Source: Lichina pygmaea (Eukaryota > Ascomycota > Lichinomycetes > Lichinales > Lichinaceae). Taken from it: a DNA stretch of 64,000 nt. The notes beneath the pieces are model-generated. The model did no database searches and was not told the DNA's origin. It saw only the letters and a program-made list of their open reading frames with translations. A program made the position numbers and the translations under genes. The stretch covers positions 558,001 through 622,000 of the forward strand of contig OY730172.1 of assembly GCA_963422465.1 (NCBI GenBank), given 5' to 3'. This document shows positions 1-10,752 of this stretch, in pieces (within the stretch, counting starts at the first letter, position 1; each line of letters opens with the position of its first letter).

Positions 1-1
1 T

Positions 2-1757
2 CTGGAGGTTCTCATCGACGACATGCGTTTCCCGTCGTACGTCTCTTCGAGGATCAAGGCTAGACATGCGCACTTTGAGGAGAGTAAGTGCAAGGCTCGC
101 CGTAGCGGAATCGCCGCATGGGCCGTGCTGACCAGTCTCCAGCCGGCGACACCTTTGTCCGCGAGATTGACGTCTCCCGCATCACGCTGCGTCTCACGAC
201 CAATCCGGACAACAGGTCGGACGAAAAGGATGAACACGTCATCGCGAAGCTTACCGGCGATACGCTAGGCACCCTGAAGCAATGTCTGGTGAGGAACATG
301 ACCTCGGCATGTCTTTTGTGTATCTTGATCGGGCCGCTTACGCTGCAAACCGTTAGAACACGCCCACCGTCTTGACGATCAAAGACCCCGAGGAAGGCGT
401 GCACCAAGTCAAGGTCAGCATGAGATATCTACCGGTGAAGATGAAACTGGACCCCAAAGAGAGCATCAACAACATGGGGCTCGTGCGTATCGACGTGCTG
501 GATGCAGCCGACCTTCCGTCGGCCGACAGGAACGGATTCAGCGATCCGTACTGCAAGTTCATCCTGAACGGAAAGGAAGTCTTCAAGACCTCGGAGCAGA
601 AAAAGACGCTAAATCCAGTCTGGAGGCAGTACTTCGAGGTGGCGATCCCGTCGCGGGTCGAGGCCGACTTCAAGGTGATCGTGTACGACTGGGATGCTCT
701 GGGGAACGATGACCTGCTCGGCAGCGCTGGCATCGACCTGAGCCTGATGGAGCCGACACGGCCGCGAGAGTACAAGCTGCCCCTGGATGGCAAGTCGGGC
801 GTCGTGCGCATCAGGGCGCTCTTCCGACCGGACTACGTGACCCGATCGCGGCAAGGATCGACAACGTTCTCAGGCAGCCTCGCGCCGTCGAAGGCCATGA
901 CCGGACTGGTCAACGCACCCATGAAAGGCGCAAGCATGGTCACGGGCGGTGTGACCAAGGGAGCATCCTTCTTCCGGTCCAAGAAGGACAAGGAGAAGGA
1001 CCCCAAGACGGCGGAAGCGGCGTCGGCGGCATCGGCGGCGTCGGCGCTGGCTGCCAGCCTCAACGCCAAGCGTTACACTACGGCACCCACGAACAACCCG
1101 CCCGCGATGTTGGACGGTGACATGTCATCGTCGTCGCCCGCCGCGAAGAGTTCGCCAGCGCCTCAAGCGTCGCAGGCGTCGTCTTCGGAGCCCAAGACGC
1201 CAACCTCGTCGGCCCCTCACGCGCGATCGACGAGCTTCGGGGGCAAGTCGATCGCCAGCGTGACCGGCGGCAGGCCCGGCGCTCCCGACATGGGCACGGC
1301 GAGCTTCACGATCATCTCGGCGTCGGGCTACCCTGCCGAGGCCAAGGTGCGGGTGCAGGTCAAGCAGCTGACGACCAAGGGCGGCAAGGACGTGCACAAG
1401 ACCAAGTCGATCCAATCGTCGTCGGGGACGGCGCAGTACGAGCACGAGACGTTCCGGGTGCACTGCACGCCGGACACGCAGTTTCAGATCGTCGTGACCA
1501 ACCACGGGTCGTTCCGGAACGTGGCCCTCGGCGAGGCCATGTTCTTCGTCGACGACTCGAGTCCGGCGGGTGGCGGCGGTGGCGAAAAGACGGTGCGAGT
1601 GGGCAGCGGCACGGTGGTGCTGCGATCGAGCTTCACCGCCAGCGGCGACTCTCCGGGCGGAAGGGAGAGTTCGAACAACAGCGTCGGCAGCAGCGGTCGC
1701 AGCAGCAATCCGTTCCGCTCTAGCATGCTCAATCGCAGCCCCGGTGTGCATGCATAG
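2..1757 (+). CDS. Tricalbin-like C2 protein, 3' part only
   Basis: The gene enters from the left edge. Three exons join in frame: 2-83, 143-288 and 357-1757 (introns 84-142 and 289-356), giving 542 visible residues. The text around MGLVRIDVLDAADLPSADRN and the calcium-loop-like NGFSDPYCKF begins a C2 domain (about residues 115-225 of the visible part), preceded by a YLPVKMKLDP linker; this order matches the C-terminal C2 region of fungal tricalbins. A long Ser/Ala/Pro-rich low-complexity stretch follows and then a second beta-rich block (about ASFTIISASGYPAEAKVRV) resembling another C2. Tricalbins are ER proteins with an SMP lipid-binding domain whose C2 domains tether the ER to the plasma membrane. 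The SMP and membrane parts would lie outside the window. Family call is firm; which paralog it is cannot be told. Confidence 0.85.
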
Positions 1758-2287
1758 GAGGGCTTGAATGCAACTACTCATGGGTGGGGGTGGTTAATGG
1801 GAATGGAAATAGAAATGGGAATGAACGGTGGTTGTCATTCATCCTTGTTTTGGCCCGTCCCTGGCTGTCTTCTTCTTCTAGCTGCCCGTCGGTCTACGGG
1901 GGTACAGTAGCTTCCCTTCTATAACCCCGCCGACTGGGCTTCTCTATCTCCCTCTGTCTTTACCCATCAATCTGCCTCTCCATCTGTTCATCTCACCCAT
2001 CAACCCGGCTCTCCCGTCCTAAAGTGCTGCTGTCTTTCCGTTTCTGCCCTCTATGTTTTATTAGGCTGTATCATACAAGGCTGTATGTACACTTGGCTGT
2101 GTTGTCAGTGGCTCTATAATACGTGGCTCTACATCATACGTGCCTGTGTTGCACGTGGCCGTATAGTACCTGGCTATGTATTATACCTCGCTGCCGGGCA
2201 CCTTTCCTTGTTCTTCTCCTCCGTCTCAGGGTCCTTGTTCGGGGTTCTTGTTCACATCTCGGTGCGGGTTCCCGTCCGGGTGCTTTT

Positions 2288-2347
2288 CTGGGTACTCGTC
2301 TGGGTACTCGTGTAGATACTGGTGTGGGTACTGGTGTGGGTACTGGT
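2288..2347. repeat. Five-unit 12-bp tandem repeat
   Basis: Five consecutive 12-bp units of the type CTGGGTACTCGT, drifting to GTGGGTACTGGT in the last two. The unit length is a multiple of three, which keeps several frames open, so the open frames here are repeat artefacts. Confidence 0.75.
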
Positions 2348-2923
2348 CCGGCTACTCTTTTAGGTACCGTACGTGACGGTGCTAGTCTGGGCTCTTGTTC
2401 AGGTAATTAGTTGTTTATCTATCTTCAGTCCACCTGTACAGTACGGTACGATACGAGAGAGACGTCCGCTTGTCTCACGCCTCGTCTCGTTCCATCTTTC
2501 TATTCTTCCTGCTCTTCAACTTCATCTGGCTCTCCGTCCGTCTCCTACCTATCCTACAGCCCCTTCGTCTCACTATCCGTCTCTCTGTCCCGCTCTCTGT
2601 CCGTAATATCTCTCCGGTCCTCTCTCCCAGTCCTTCTGTCTGCCATATATCTGTAGACTTACAGAGCATCCACAGTGGATTGGAGACCCGAGGGGGGGGG
2701 GGAGACTGAGAGACCAGGCTCAGAGGTGAAACTTCTCATGCTATCCTTGGTGACGCTTCTCGTGATGTATATCCGCCGACACCGGCTGGCAAGGTCACAG
2801 CTATCGACATGGTCAACCGACGGTCATGCTTTGCAGCAACAGCTCCGCAGCTCTTGTGGCTTTCTGCAGTACAATGATATGGCCTTCTTCTTTTTCTTCT
2901 TCTCCTTCGATGTTCTCCCCTCC

Positions 2924-3233
2924 ACTTACAAGAGGTACCCCTATTGCCAATTGTTCACATTGCAGGTGTAGGGCATGGAGATCTCTAGAATCACGTGTAG
3001 TACAGGTCATCATGGCTTGTTGTCTACATCATTCTGGCAATGAGATGGAACCCCTTTTGGTCTTCCAACTTACAAGGGCACCCTGGGCTCTTCTCCATTC
3101 ACTTCAGTTGCCAATTATTCCCACTGCAAGTGTGGTGCATAGCCTTCTGTAGGCAACTCAAAGTACAGATCATCATAGCCTGTTGTCCACACCATTCCGA
3201 GGATGAGATGAAACCCCTTTCATCTCCCAAGTA
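2924..3233. repeat. Diverged tandem duplication, unit about 145-165 bp
   Basis: Two consecutive units start with ACTTACAAG at 2924 and 3068. Both continue through TTGCCAATT, a CACTGCA/CATTGCA block, a GTACAGRTCATCAT block, GCYTGTTGTCYACA and ATGAGATGRAACCCC, in the same order. The second unit is longer in its first third. A partial, more decayed unit may precede them from about 2868. No coding sense was found. Confidence 0.65.
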
Positions 3234-3323
3234 CGGTAATAGGAGCGCCGTGGTGCTTGTTCTCACAAAAGAACATAAGAATGTCAATTATTAAGATACG
3301 TACCGGACGAAAAACTGCTGTCA

Positions 3324-3830
3324 TCATATGACCCGAAACATGTTCGCCTTGACGCCTCTCTTCATTGCCACGGGCCTTCCGTCCTCGAGCTCTAGCCCAG
3401 CCTCTCCGCCATCGCCCGACATCTCGTCAAGTCTTCTGCGTACTTCCTCGTCCGACGGCATCGGTACACTCGCCGTCTCCGGAGTATCCACCCCCAGTGG
3501 CTGCCGGCGCCCATCGTCTGTGGGTTGGCTTGGTCGTAGCGGCGGCGCCGCTTCGTCCGGGGAACGAGGACCTTTTCTTTCTGCTGCGGCGGTCACCGTG
3601 GATACGTCGTTGAGGGTTCCGACCTCGCAAGCGTATTGTGCTTCGCCGGGGCTCTCTTCGCGCGTTGGTCGTCGCCCCGAGAGAGTATCGCGCTCGGACA
3701 CTGACGCAGGTGGCGAGAGTGCTTGTTTTGAGCGGAGGTGACTGAAGGTCGTCCTGCGCGTTGTACTCGTAAGACGAGCAGTGTATAGCCTCTGCCAGAC
3801 GCAGCTGTGCGAGACGTATCCTGTTGTCAT
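3324..3830 (-). CDS. Small conserved fungal protein with MKRGVK...NMFR tail
   Basis: A single open exon of 168 residues. The N-terminal third is rich in Arg, Ser and Thr without acidic residues, as in a mitochondrial presequence, and the middle is low complexity. The last 45 residues (DEEVRRRLDEMSGDGGEAGL, then ELEDGRPVAMKRGVKANMFR) are the conserved part: I recall uncharacterised ascomycete proteins ending in the same GGEAG-(x)-EDGxPVxMKRxVxxNMFR pattern. Function unknown. The start at 3830 is the first ATG of the frame and is the weakest part of the model; a 5' intron cannot be excluded. It faces the tricalbin gene across 1.5 kb. Confidence 0.6.
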   Translation of the reverse strand: MTTGYVSHSCVWQRLYTARLTSTTRRTTFSHLRSKQALSPPASVSERDTLSGRRPTREESPGEAQYACEVGTLNDVSTVTAAAERKGPRSPDEAAPPLRPSQPTDDGRRQPLGVDTPETASVPMPSDEEVRRRLDEMSGDGGEAGLELEDGRPVAMKRGVKANMFRVI

Positions 3831-5497
3831 GCTTGCCTGGTAGTAGGCATTAGGCGTTTCTATGGCAGGTTTGATATGAATATGAAATGGTACGGTAATG
3901 GGTTAGTGGTGGGTATACGGAGTTGATGATTACAAAGAGCTGCTTCTATACGGAGGTAGGTATACTTGAAACAACCATATGATGTCATGGTGACGAAGAG
4001 GACCATGAACAAAGTACAATAGCAGAGCCTCGTAAGGTACCGGTACAGTATCGCCAGCGTTCTTGTCAGGCTTGAGCTGATTCTTTGTATGCAAAGTCAC
4101 ACTTGTCAGACATCTCGAAAGGCTACCATGTCTCTCGCTGCCTCAGCTTGAATATCTTCATGTCCTTCTGGGTGACCCAAGTCATGCTGCAGCTCTGCCT
4201 TCATCAATAGATGAAGATACGCACATCCAACAGTCCTGTCAACTGTTGCAATGATGAGATCTCATGTCACGCACATGACATCTCACCTTGCCAGACATGC
4301 GTCTGTACATGGACCCCTTGAAATTGGTGATTGGACCTCTTCAAAGCAATAGGGCTGGCTGGGGTCCTAGCCATGACCAACCTCTCGTTCAAGATCCTAT
4401 TTGCAACCGACACGCGGAAGCGGGAGGAGAAACTGTCTACGTAATTACGAGTACCGTACAGTGTGCCTCTTAAAGGCTTACTTGGTACCGTAAGAGACGG
4501 CTAGCCGTAATTGATCGACCCGTTCTCGAGATGACAGACGGCATCTGGCAGGAGCTTTTCCGAGAAAGCAAAAGGGGGCTCGTCACCTGTTCCGTCGCTG
4601 ACAGGTCTACCGAGACAAGGCTGCGCGGCTACGCACAGTGCGGATGACTTATCATGAAAGCGAGAGCATCCCCTTATAGAGTGTCAGCCGAGACTTGACG
4701 GGCAACAGCGTGGGCAACCTTAAAAGGGGTTCAGATGTGCGGGTCAAGACATGGACGAGCTTCTCCTGTTCACAGACCACCGAAGAATCATTTGGTCTAT
4801 TTGTAGGTCTAGCTTTAGAGCTGCAGCATAGAGAGACCCGAGAGAACAACAGGCCCTCACCGGTACTCAATGGCAGACATGACGAAGGGGAGAGGCTGTA
4901 ATCTCGTGCCCTGACACATTGTCCAGCCGGTCCAAAGCACTCGCCGGCTAACTTGCCGCGCCTCTGTATGAGAAGCCGCCACACTCTCTTTGTAGTACGG
5001 AGATACTCTGGAGTCCTCTCTTGTCTCGCTGGCCATTTGACGAGTAAGTGCCAGGCTACGGTATTCCGCCTGATGGAGATGTCACAGCCTCTCAGCTACA
5101 TACGTACAGTAGCACGAGTAGATGTTGCTCTTGCTGCTCTCCGGTCATGGGCTTGGCTCAATGCCGGCGAGCTTCAAGACGCGGCCACGGTAACCACGGC
5201 AACAGCCGGGAAGGAAAAATCGACTTCCAGGACTTCATACCTCCAAGAAAAGAAAGGAATACCCCTCCACCTTCCGGTCGACTCCTATCTCCCCGGCAGT
5301 TCACCTCTAGAAGCGCATTCACCGTTTTCGGTTGCCCGCGGACAAACGTCCTTCGATATCATATAAGCCTCAGCCCGCATTCGCATCACCCGGGCAGTGC
5401 TGGGCGACCTCATCGTTAAACACCGCTCCTTGACTCTGGCTTCTGGTCGTGGTTGTAGCTACCACCGCCCATATCTCAGACTGCATACAGCTCCGCA
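3831..5497. other. Intergenic, nothing recognised
   Basis: Divergent intergenic space between the small minus-strand gene and UGP1. Only short frames without family resemblance or codon bias were seen. The last 250 bases before 5498 probably contain the UGP1 promoter and leader; no single element is strong enough to name. Confidence 0.5.
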
Positions 5498-7591
5498 ATG
5501 GCCTCTGCAATCCCATCCCACCTCAAAGCATCGCAACCGGGCAATGGCGAACACGACGGCGCCTTTGCCCGCAAGCACCATGGCAAGACCCAGTCGCATC
5601 TGGTAGGTCCTAGAGCTCGCAGACGGAAGACCGTTCCTCGGAGGCAGGCACCCAGACCCGCTCCTTCCGCTTCGCAGTGACATGCTGGTCGAGACAATAT
5701 GGTCTCAGGCGGAGGACTAGCCGGCATGCATTGTCATCATCGCCTTCCCGATGATGCGTTTATCTTCTTGAATCTTCCCGTTGCCAGTCCTTGGCTCCAG
5801 CATCGACGTGTTACTGCTACCTAGCCCTGAGCCCTAGCTGCGTGATGACCACCTTGCATCGTTTCATCTATATCTTCAGCCTACCGGCATGCCCATAACC
5901 TAGCCCTGCATACCAACCTCGGCGCATCCCCATCCGTATCGTGTCAAGCTACCAGTGTCAAGCTGTTGATGATGTCTCGTCCACAGGCGTTTGAGAACAC
6001 CTCGACTGCGGTCACCGCAAGTCAGATGCGGAACTCGCTGAACGGCCTGGTCGAATCGGTCCAAGACCCAGATCAGAAGAGCGTACGCGCCCCTCGTCAC
6101 CCTGCACGTTCAGGATCGATGCCCGCCTAACACGCGCTTCGCAGCTGTTCGAGACGGAGATGGACAACTTCTTCTCCCTCTTTCAGCGCTATCTCATCGA
6201 CAAGGCCAAGGGCACCACGCTGTACGTACCCCGCACGCTGCTGCGCGCCAACCGTGGCCGTCCGGGGATTTCGTCGCTGACGCAGCGCGGTCTGTTCCAG
6301 GCAATGGGATCGCATCAACCCGGCCCAGCACGATCAGGTGCTGGGCTACGACACCCTGCCCGAATCCAACGCCGTTGAGCTGCTCAACAAACTGGCCGTC
6401 CTCAAGCTCAACGGAGGTCTGGGAACGTCCATGGGTTGCGTCGGGCCCAAGTCGGTGATCGAGGTCCGGGACGGCATGTCCTTCCTCGATCTCTCGGTGC
6501 GGCAGATCGAGCACCTGAACAAGACGTACAAGGTCAACGTGCCATTCGTCCTCATGAACTCCTTCAACACCGACGACGACACCCAGAACATCATCAAGAA
6601 GTACGACGGCCACAAGATCGACATCCTCACCTTCAACCAGTCGCGCTACCCGCGCATCTTCAAGGATTCGCTGCTCCCCGTGCCCCCCAACTTCGACGCG
6701 CCCATCAACGACTGGTACCCGCCCGGACACGGCGACGTCTTCGAATCGCTCTACAACTCGGGCATCCTCGACAAGCTCATCGACCGCGGCATCGAGATCA
6801 TCTTCCTCTCGAACGTCGACAACCTCGGCGCCGTCGTCGACCTGCGCATGCTGCAGCACATGATCGAGAGCAAGGCCGAGTACATCATGGAGCTGACGGA
6901 CAAGACCAAGGCCGACGTCAAGGGCGGCACCATCATCGACTACGAGGGCTCGGTCCGCCTGCTCGAGATCGCGCAGGTGCCCAAGGACCACGTGCAGGAG
7001 TTCAAGTCGATCAAGAAGTTCAAGTACTTCAACACCAACAACATCTGGCTCAACCTCAAGGCCATCAAGCGCCTCGTCGAGGCCGGCGAGATCGAGATGG
7101 AGATCATCCCCAACAGCAAGACGATCCCGGCCGACAAGAAGGGCGAGTCGGACATCTCCATCATCCAGCTCGAGACGGCCGTCGGGGCCGCGATCCGGTA
7201 CTTCGACGGCGCCCACGGCGTCAACGTGCCGCGCCGCCGCTTCCTGCCCGTCAAGACCTGCTCCGATCTCATGCTGGTCAAGTCGGACCTCTACAGCCTC
7301 AAGCACGGCCAGCTCGTCATAGACCCGAACCGCTTCGGTCCGGCGCCGCTGATCAAGCTGGGCTCGGACTTCAAGAAGGTCAGCGACTTCCAGCGCCGCA
7401 TCCCGAGCATCCCGCGCATCATCGAGCTCGACCACCTGACCATCACCGGAGGCGTCAACCTCGGCCGGGGCGTGACGCTCAAGGGAACCGTCATCATCGT
7501 CGCGTCCGAGGGCTCGACCATCGACGTGCCGCCGGGGTCCATCCTCGAGAACGTCGTCATGCAGGGTAGTCTGAGGTTGCTGGAGCACTAG
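5498..7591 (+). CDS. UGP1: UTP-glucose-1-phosphate uridylyltransferase (UGPase)
   Basis: Makes UDP-glucose from UTP and glucose-1-phosphate in the cytosol, the donor for glucan, glycogen, trehalose and glycoprotein synthesis. Four exons: 5498-5602, 5987-6082, 6145-6221, 6301-7591; 522 residues, the usual length. The nucleotide-binding loop [16 protein letters not shown] lies at about residues 125-140, followed by [13 protein letters not shown], the uracil/sugar-binding LSNVDNLGA region, and a C-terminal left-handed beta-helix ([15 protein letters not shown]). Phase is continuous at every junction (0, 0, 2). The first intron is unusually long (384 nt) and separates a 35-residue disordered N-terminus from the body. 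ATG 5498 is the first in-frame start and leads directly into [10 protein letters not shown], typical of fungal UGPases. Confidence 0.96.
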
Positions 7592-8694
7592 ACTCCATCG
7601 TTCATTCGTCTCCCTCTATCATTCTCTCCTTGGTTCTCCCCCTCCTCCTTTTTTGCCTCTGGGCAATCACACGTCAACTCCCCTACCGTGTCTCTTTAAC
7701 CCTTTTCCGATACACAATGTAGCAATACATGGCGGCATCCCGGAGAAGAACATCCTGCCTTACTCTACTCTACTCTACCGCCTTACGAACGTCCACCCAA
7801 GTTTTTTTTTGGGGTTACCAATAAACGTGAGCACTGGATTTCACCCCCCCCTCCCCTCCCTCCCTACAAACACATACACAAACACAGCTATGCAACTGTG
7901 CCCCAGCTCCTCTCCGTAACTAAGCTGGCACAGCTGGCACACAACTACTTAGATCAGCATGTCGTAAGTCCGGTATATCTCAGCCTACTGTACATATCGC
8001 CAACATCAAATCAGGGTCTACTATACGTACTCTGTACTTGCCAGTGCTTGAAGTTGCTTCTCTTGAAGTCATCTGACTCGCTGTAGTTTTCACCTGAAAG
8101 TCTACTCACCCAGTTTAAAACAGTTTGAAAGTCATGTGTATGTAAGCTTAGCTACGTTAGCTACGTCGAAAATGGACTGTTTCAGTTCTGTTCTCTTGCC
8201 CACTCAGGGGGGGGGGGGGGGGGGGGGGGTATGTGTGCGTGCCTGTTCTAGTGCTTTTTATCGTGCCTACTTTGTTTTACACTACGGAGTGGACAGTTTA
8301 GTCAAGCAATCATGCACCATACTAACGTAGCACGCACAGCTGGTAGCATCAAGCATCACAGGGACATTGTGCAATAGCTGGCCAGATCCCCTTTGAAGAC
8401 TGATCAGGCTATCTTTGAGCCAAAGAGCAAAGAGGACCACCACCGCCACTCTTCCCGTCTTCGTCCTCATCCCCGTCCTCGCTCTTGACGTGCTGGCCGT
8501 TTCGATCGTTCGCTTCCGCTTCTCTTGGTCAACAGGCACTGTGAGGCGTGTGATGCGTTAGCGGATGGAGGAGTAGGAGAGGACATCGTGGTGGTGTTGG
8601 AAGCCGATGCAGGGGCTCGTTTGAAGGTGTGCCTTGCGAGGAGCAGACACCGAAATCAGGGAGTTGGATCAGAATAGGACAGCAGCACTCACTC
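7592..8694. other. Intergenic with a 23-G run
   Basis: Convergent space between UGP1 and the FolB gene. Contains pyrimidine-rich 3' flank and an uninterrupted run of 23 G at 8207-8229. No gene seen. Confidence 0.6.
8207..8229 (+). repeat. Poly-G tract, 23 nt
   Basis: Uninterrupted G homopolymer on the plus strand, capable of quadruplex formation. Its exact length is likely to be unreliable because homopolymers are error-prone in sequencing. Confidence 0.85.
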
Positions 8695-9815
8695 TCATGC
8701 GATGTTCATCCTGCGCATGTACTTGTCGAGTCGTCCTGGCAGCGGGAACGGGATCGGGTCCGGCGCACGCCGACCGCATTGCCGCCAAGCGAATATGCCG
8801 GGCTCGTGCTTGATGTTGGATGAGCGCGTCATATCGACGCCGGCCGTCTCGGCCCAAGGAACGGCGAGCGGCTTGTCGATCTTGACCCGCACGTCCGCGG
8901 CGAATTCGAAGGACAACAGGAAAAGTTTGATGATGTTCATGGTGAGTTTCGTTGCCAAGGCCTCGAGCGTCTGGAATGAGGATTCTTCGACGGTCTTGTA
9001 TACTGCTGTCAGTACGGCTCGCGTGCTTGATTGCTTGTTCGCTACCCCTGGTCGAGTGCATAGGGACTTGTGGAGGTACAGACCTTGACGATGACCTCTT
9101 CGACGCTGACGTACTGGTGCGGATCTTCGCACAGGGACGTTGGCCCGATCCAGACGTTGACCGCGACCGGCTGCCTCATTTGCCGTTCGTGCGGATTGAG
9201 GCCCACGATCGTCGGCACCGTGATATCCGCGAGATGGAGGACGTTGGTGACCGTCAGACCAACATCGCCCTTGGCAACACAGCTCTGATATCTGATCGCT
9301 GAGCCCATCGCCGATGCTTTGGGCAAATCAACATCGATCACCCAGGCCTTGGCCGCTTCAGACCCGTACAGGCCGCCAAAGATGGCCACGAGGCTCGACA
9401 GATCGTGAAGGTTGCCAAGAACATTGCCATACTCGCTGAGACCGGCTAACACACGTTTGCTGGTCGAGCCATAGTTGATCGTGCTATCGTTCACGTTGTC
9501 CTCATACGCTGCGTAATCGAGCCAACCGGCCAGCTTCACCCTGATCGAGATCTTGAAGGGCTGCGTCTTGTCTCTGCCCCAGGCGTCCACTCCGACGGCG
9601 CCATCAGCAGAGAGCCCCTTGATGGAGATCTCGTCCGCAAACTTTGTGAATCGTTTGTTCCATTCGCGCGGGCTGACCGGCTCGGCCCTCCACATATCAG
9701 CCGTGAACCGCGCCAGCTCTTCTTCGTATAGCGCCATTGCCGTCGGGGTTTTCTGCAAGAGATGATTGACGTATAGAGAAGTTTTGGTCAGGCTCCAGAG
9801 AAAATCTGTTGACAA
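8695..9815 (-). CDS. Two-domain FolB (dihydroneopterin aldolase-type) protein
   Basis: Two exons on the minus strand, 9815-9080 and 9002-8695, joined across a 77-nt intron (donor GTACCT after phase 1; acceptor GACAGCAG). The first FolB unit begins DEISIKGLSADGAVGVDAWG, the second VTNVLHLADITVPTIVGLNP with HERQMRQPVAVNVWIG, then VSVEEVIVK and YKTVEESSFQTLEALATKL, where the EE and the second-unit EESSF..LE motif match the pterin-site Glu region. FolB enzymes convert 7,8-dihydroneopterin to 6-hydroxymethyl-dihydropterin for folate. Here no HPPK or DHPS domain follows, so this is the standalone fungal tandem-FolB protein, not the trifunctional Fol1. The first ATG is at 9815, but an in-frame ATG at 9736 (MALYEEELARF) just after an acceptor-like TTGCAG is an equally good start. 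Confidence 0.85.
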
Positions 9816-10752
9816 GGTCAGAAGACTAGAAGAGGACGAAGACGGTTGTTTCCACCGTCTTTGTTACGAACAGGTTGTGGGTCCGGCTAATGCCGACGGA
9901 AAGGTGATATTTCTCCAGGCAAGAAACAAACTCGATCTAACATATGAGCTCACGTGGGCTCTCGGACAGCTGTAAAAGAGACAAGAGGGCGAATTGAAAA
10001 ACCCTGAACAGGAGATGTTCACAGCCTTTTTATAGTCCGACAAAAAGGAGAGAGGATTGGGTTTTGGAGCTTCTAGTATCAACGAAGCGCCAGCAAAAGC
10101 TCCAAGCGCTTAGCAGAACACGGAGGTCTATGCGAGATCCTTAGAGGGGGTTTCGTTATTGTTCCCGGCGGCTGTTGGCCATAGTGGTGATTTCAACAGC
10201 TTGTCAAAGTGCGGCATGTACGGTATGGGTGTGCGCCGGAACAGAGAGTGATACGGTATGTCCTTCGATGCTCGTACTCAGCTACTCTGTCCTTTGGTGG
10301 AATCCTGGTCCCTCCTCGAATAGTGGAAATGCATCAGGAGCATATCTAGAAGGATACTTCTAGCTTGGGGCATCTAGTCTGCTGCGAAAGTCGTCTCGGC
10401 TGCAGGCGGGTCAGTCGCCATTACCGTACCGTACCGTACCGTACCACTGCATCCTGGAGGCCTCGTGGTATGCATCATCACAGACTTCCAAGAGTCAGCT
10501 ACATTCCAAGGGTAAGCAGAAGCCTTGTTCTGCACATGACAGCTGAAGATCAGACCAATGGAATCGTGATAGGTTTGTGGCACGAGCGCTCTTCATGTTC
10601 CCCACATCCTTACCGACGAGTTGACGATAACGACTTGTCAGTCCTTTCAAGCCTCACTATCCCGGGTCGGAGGCGGCAGTAGAAAGCCGAGTGGATCGCA
10701 TTTCCACAGCGGATCGACACTGTAAGACTGTCCTGTCATACAGACCCTTCCT
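9816..10752. other. Intergenic, divergent promoters
   Basis: Head-to-head space between the FolB gene and the DUF7514 gene. Holds a short TACCG pentamer run at about 10424-10445. No further gene recognised. Confidence 0.5.

Larger units (their letters stand above)
1758..3323. other. Intergenic stretch with short and medium tandem repeats
   Basis: No convincing gene. It holds the 3' flank of the tricalbin gene, a pyrimidine-rich part, degenerate TGGCT/TATAC-type repetition around 2058-2200, a 12-bp array at 2288-2347, an 11-G run at 2692-2702 and a 145-165 bp tandem duplication at 2924-3233. Confidence 0.6.

Noticed and set aside
2085-2410. Tyr/Trp/Gly-rich frames suggesting a repetitive structural protein
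   Set aside because: They follow from the 12-bp and TGGCT-type DNA repeats; all three forward frames are open and none has a start context or homology.
6194-7588. 464-codon antisense open frame across UGP1
   Set aside because: Shadow of the UGPase codons; Asp/Leu/Val-rich with no family resemblance.
10424-10445. Pentamer run considered as a CRISPR or telomere-like array
   Set aside because: Units are 5 bp without spacers and do not match TTAGGG; this is a simple satellite.
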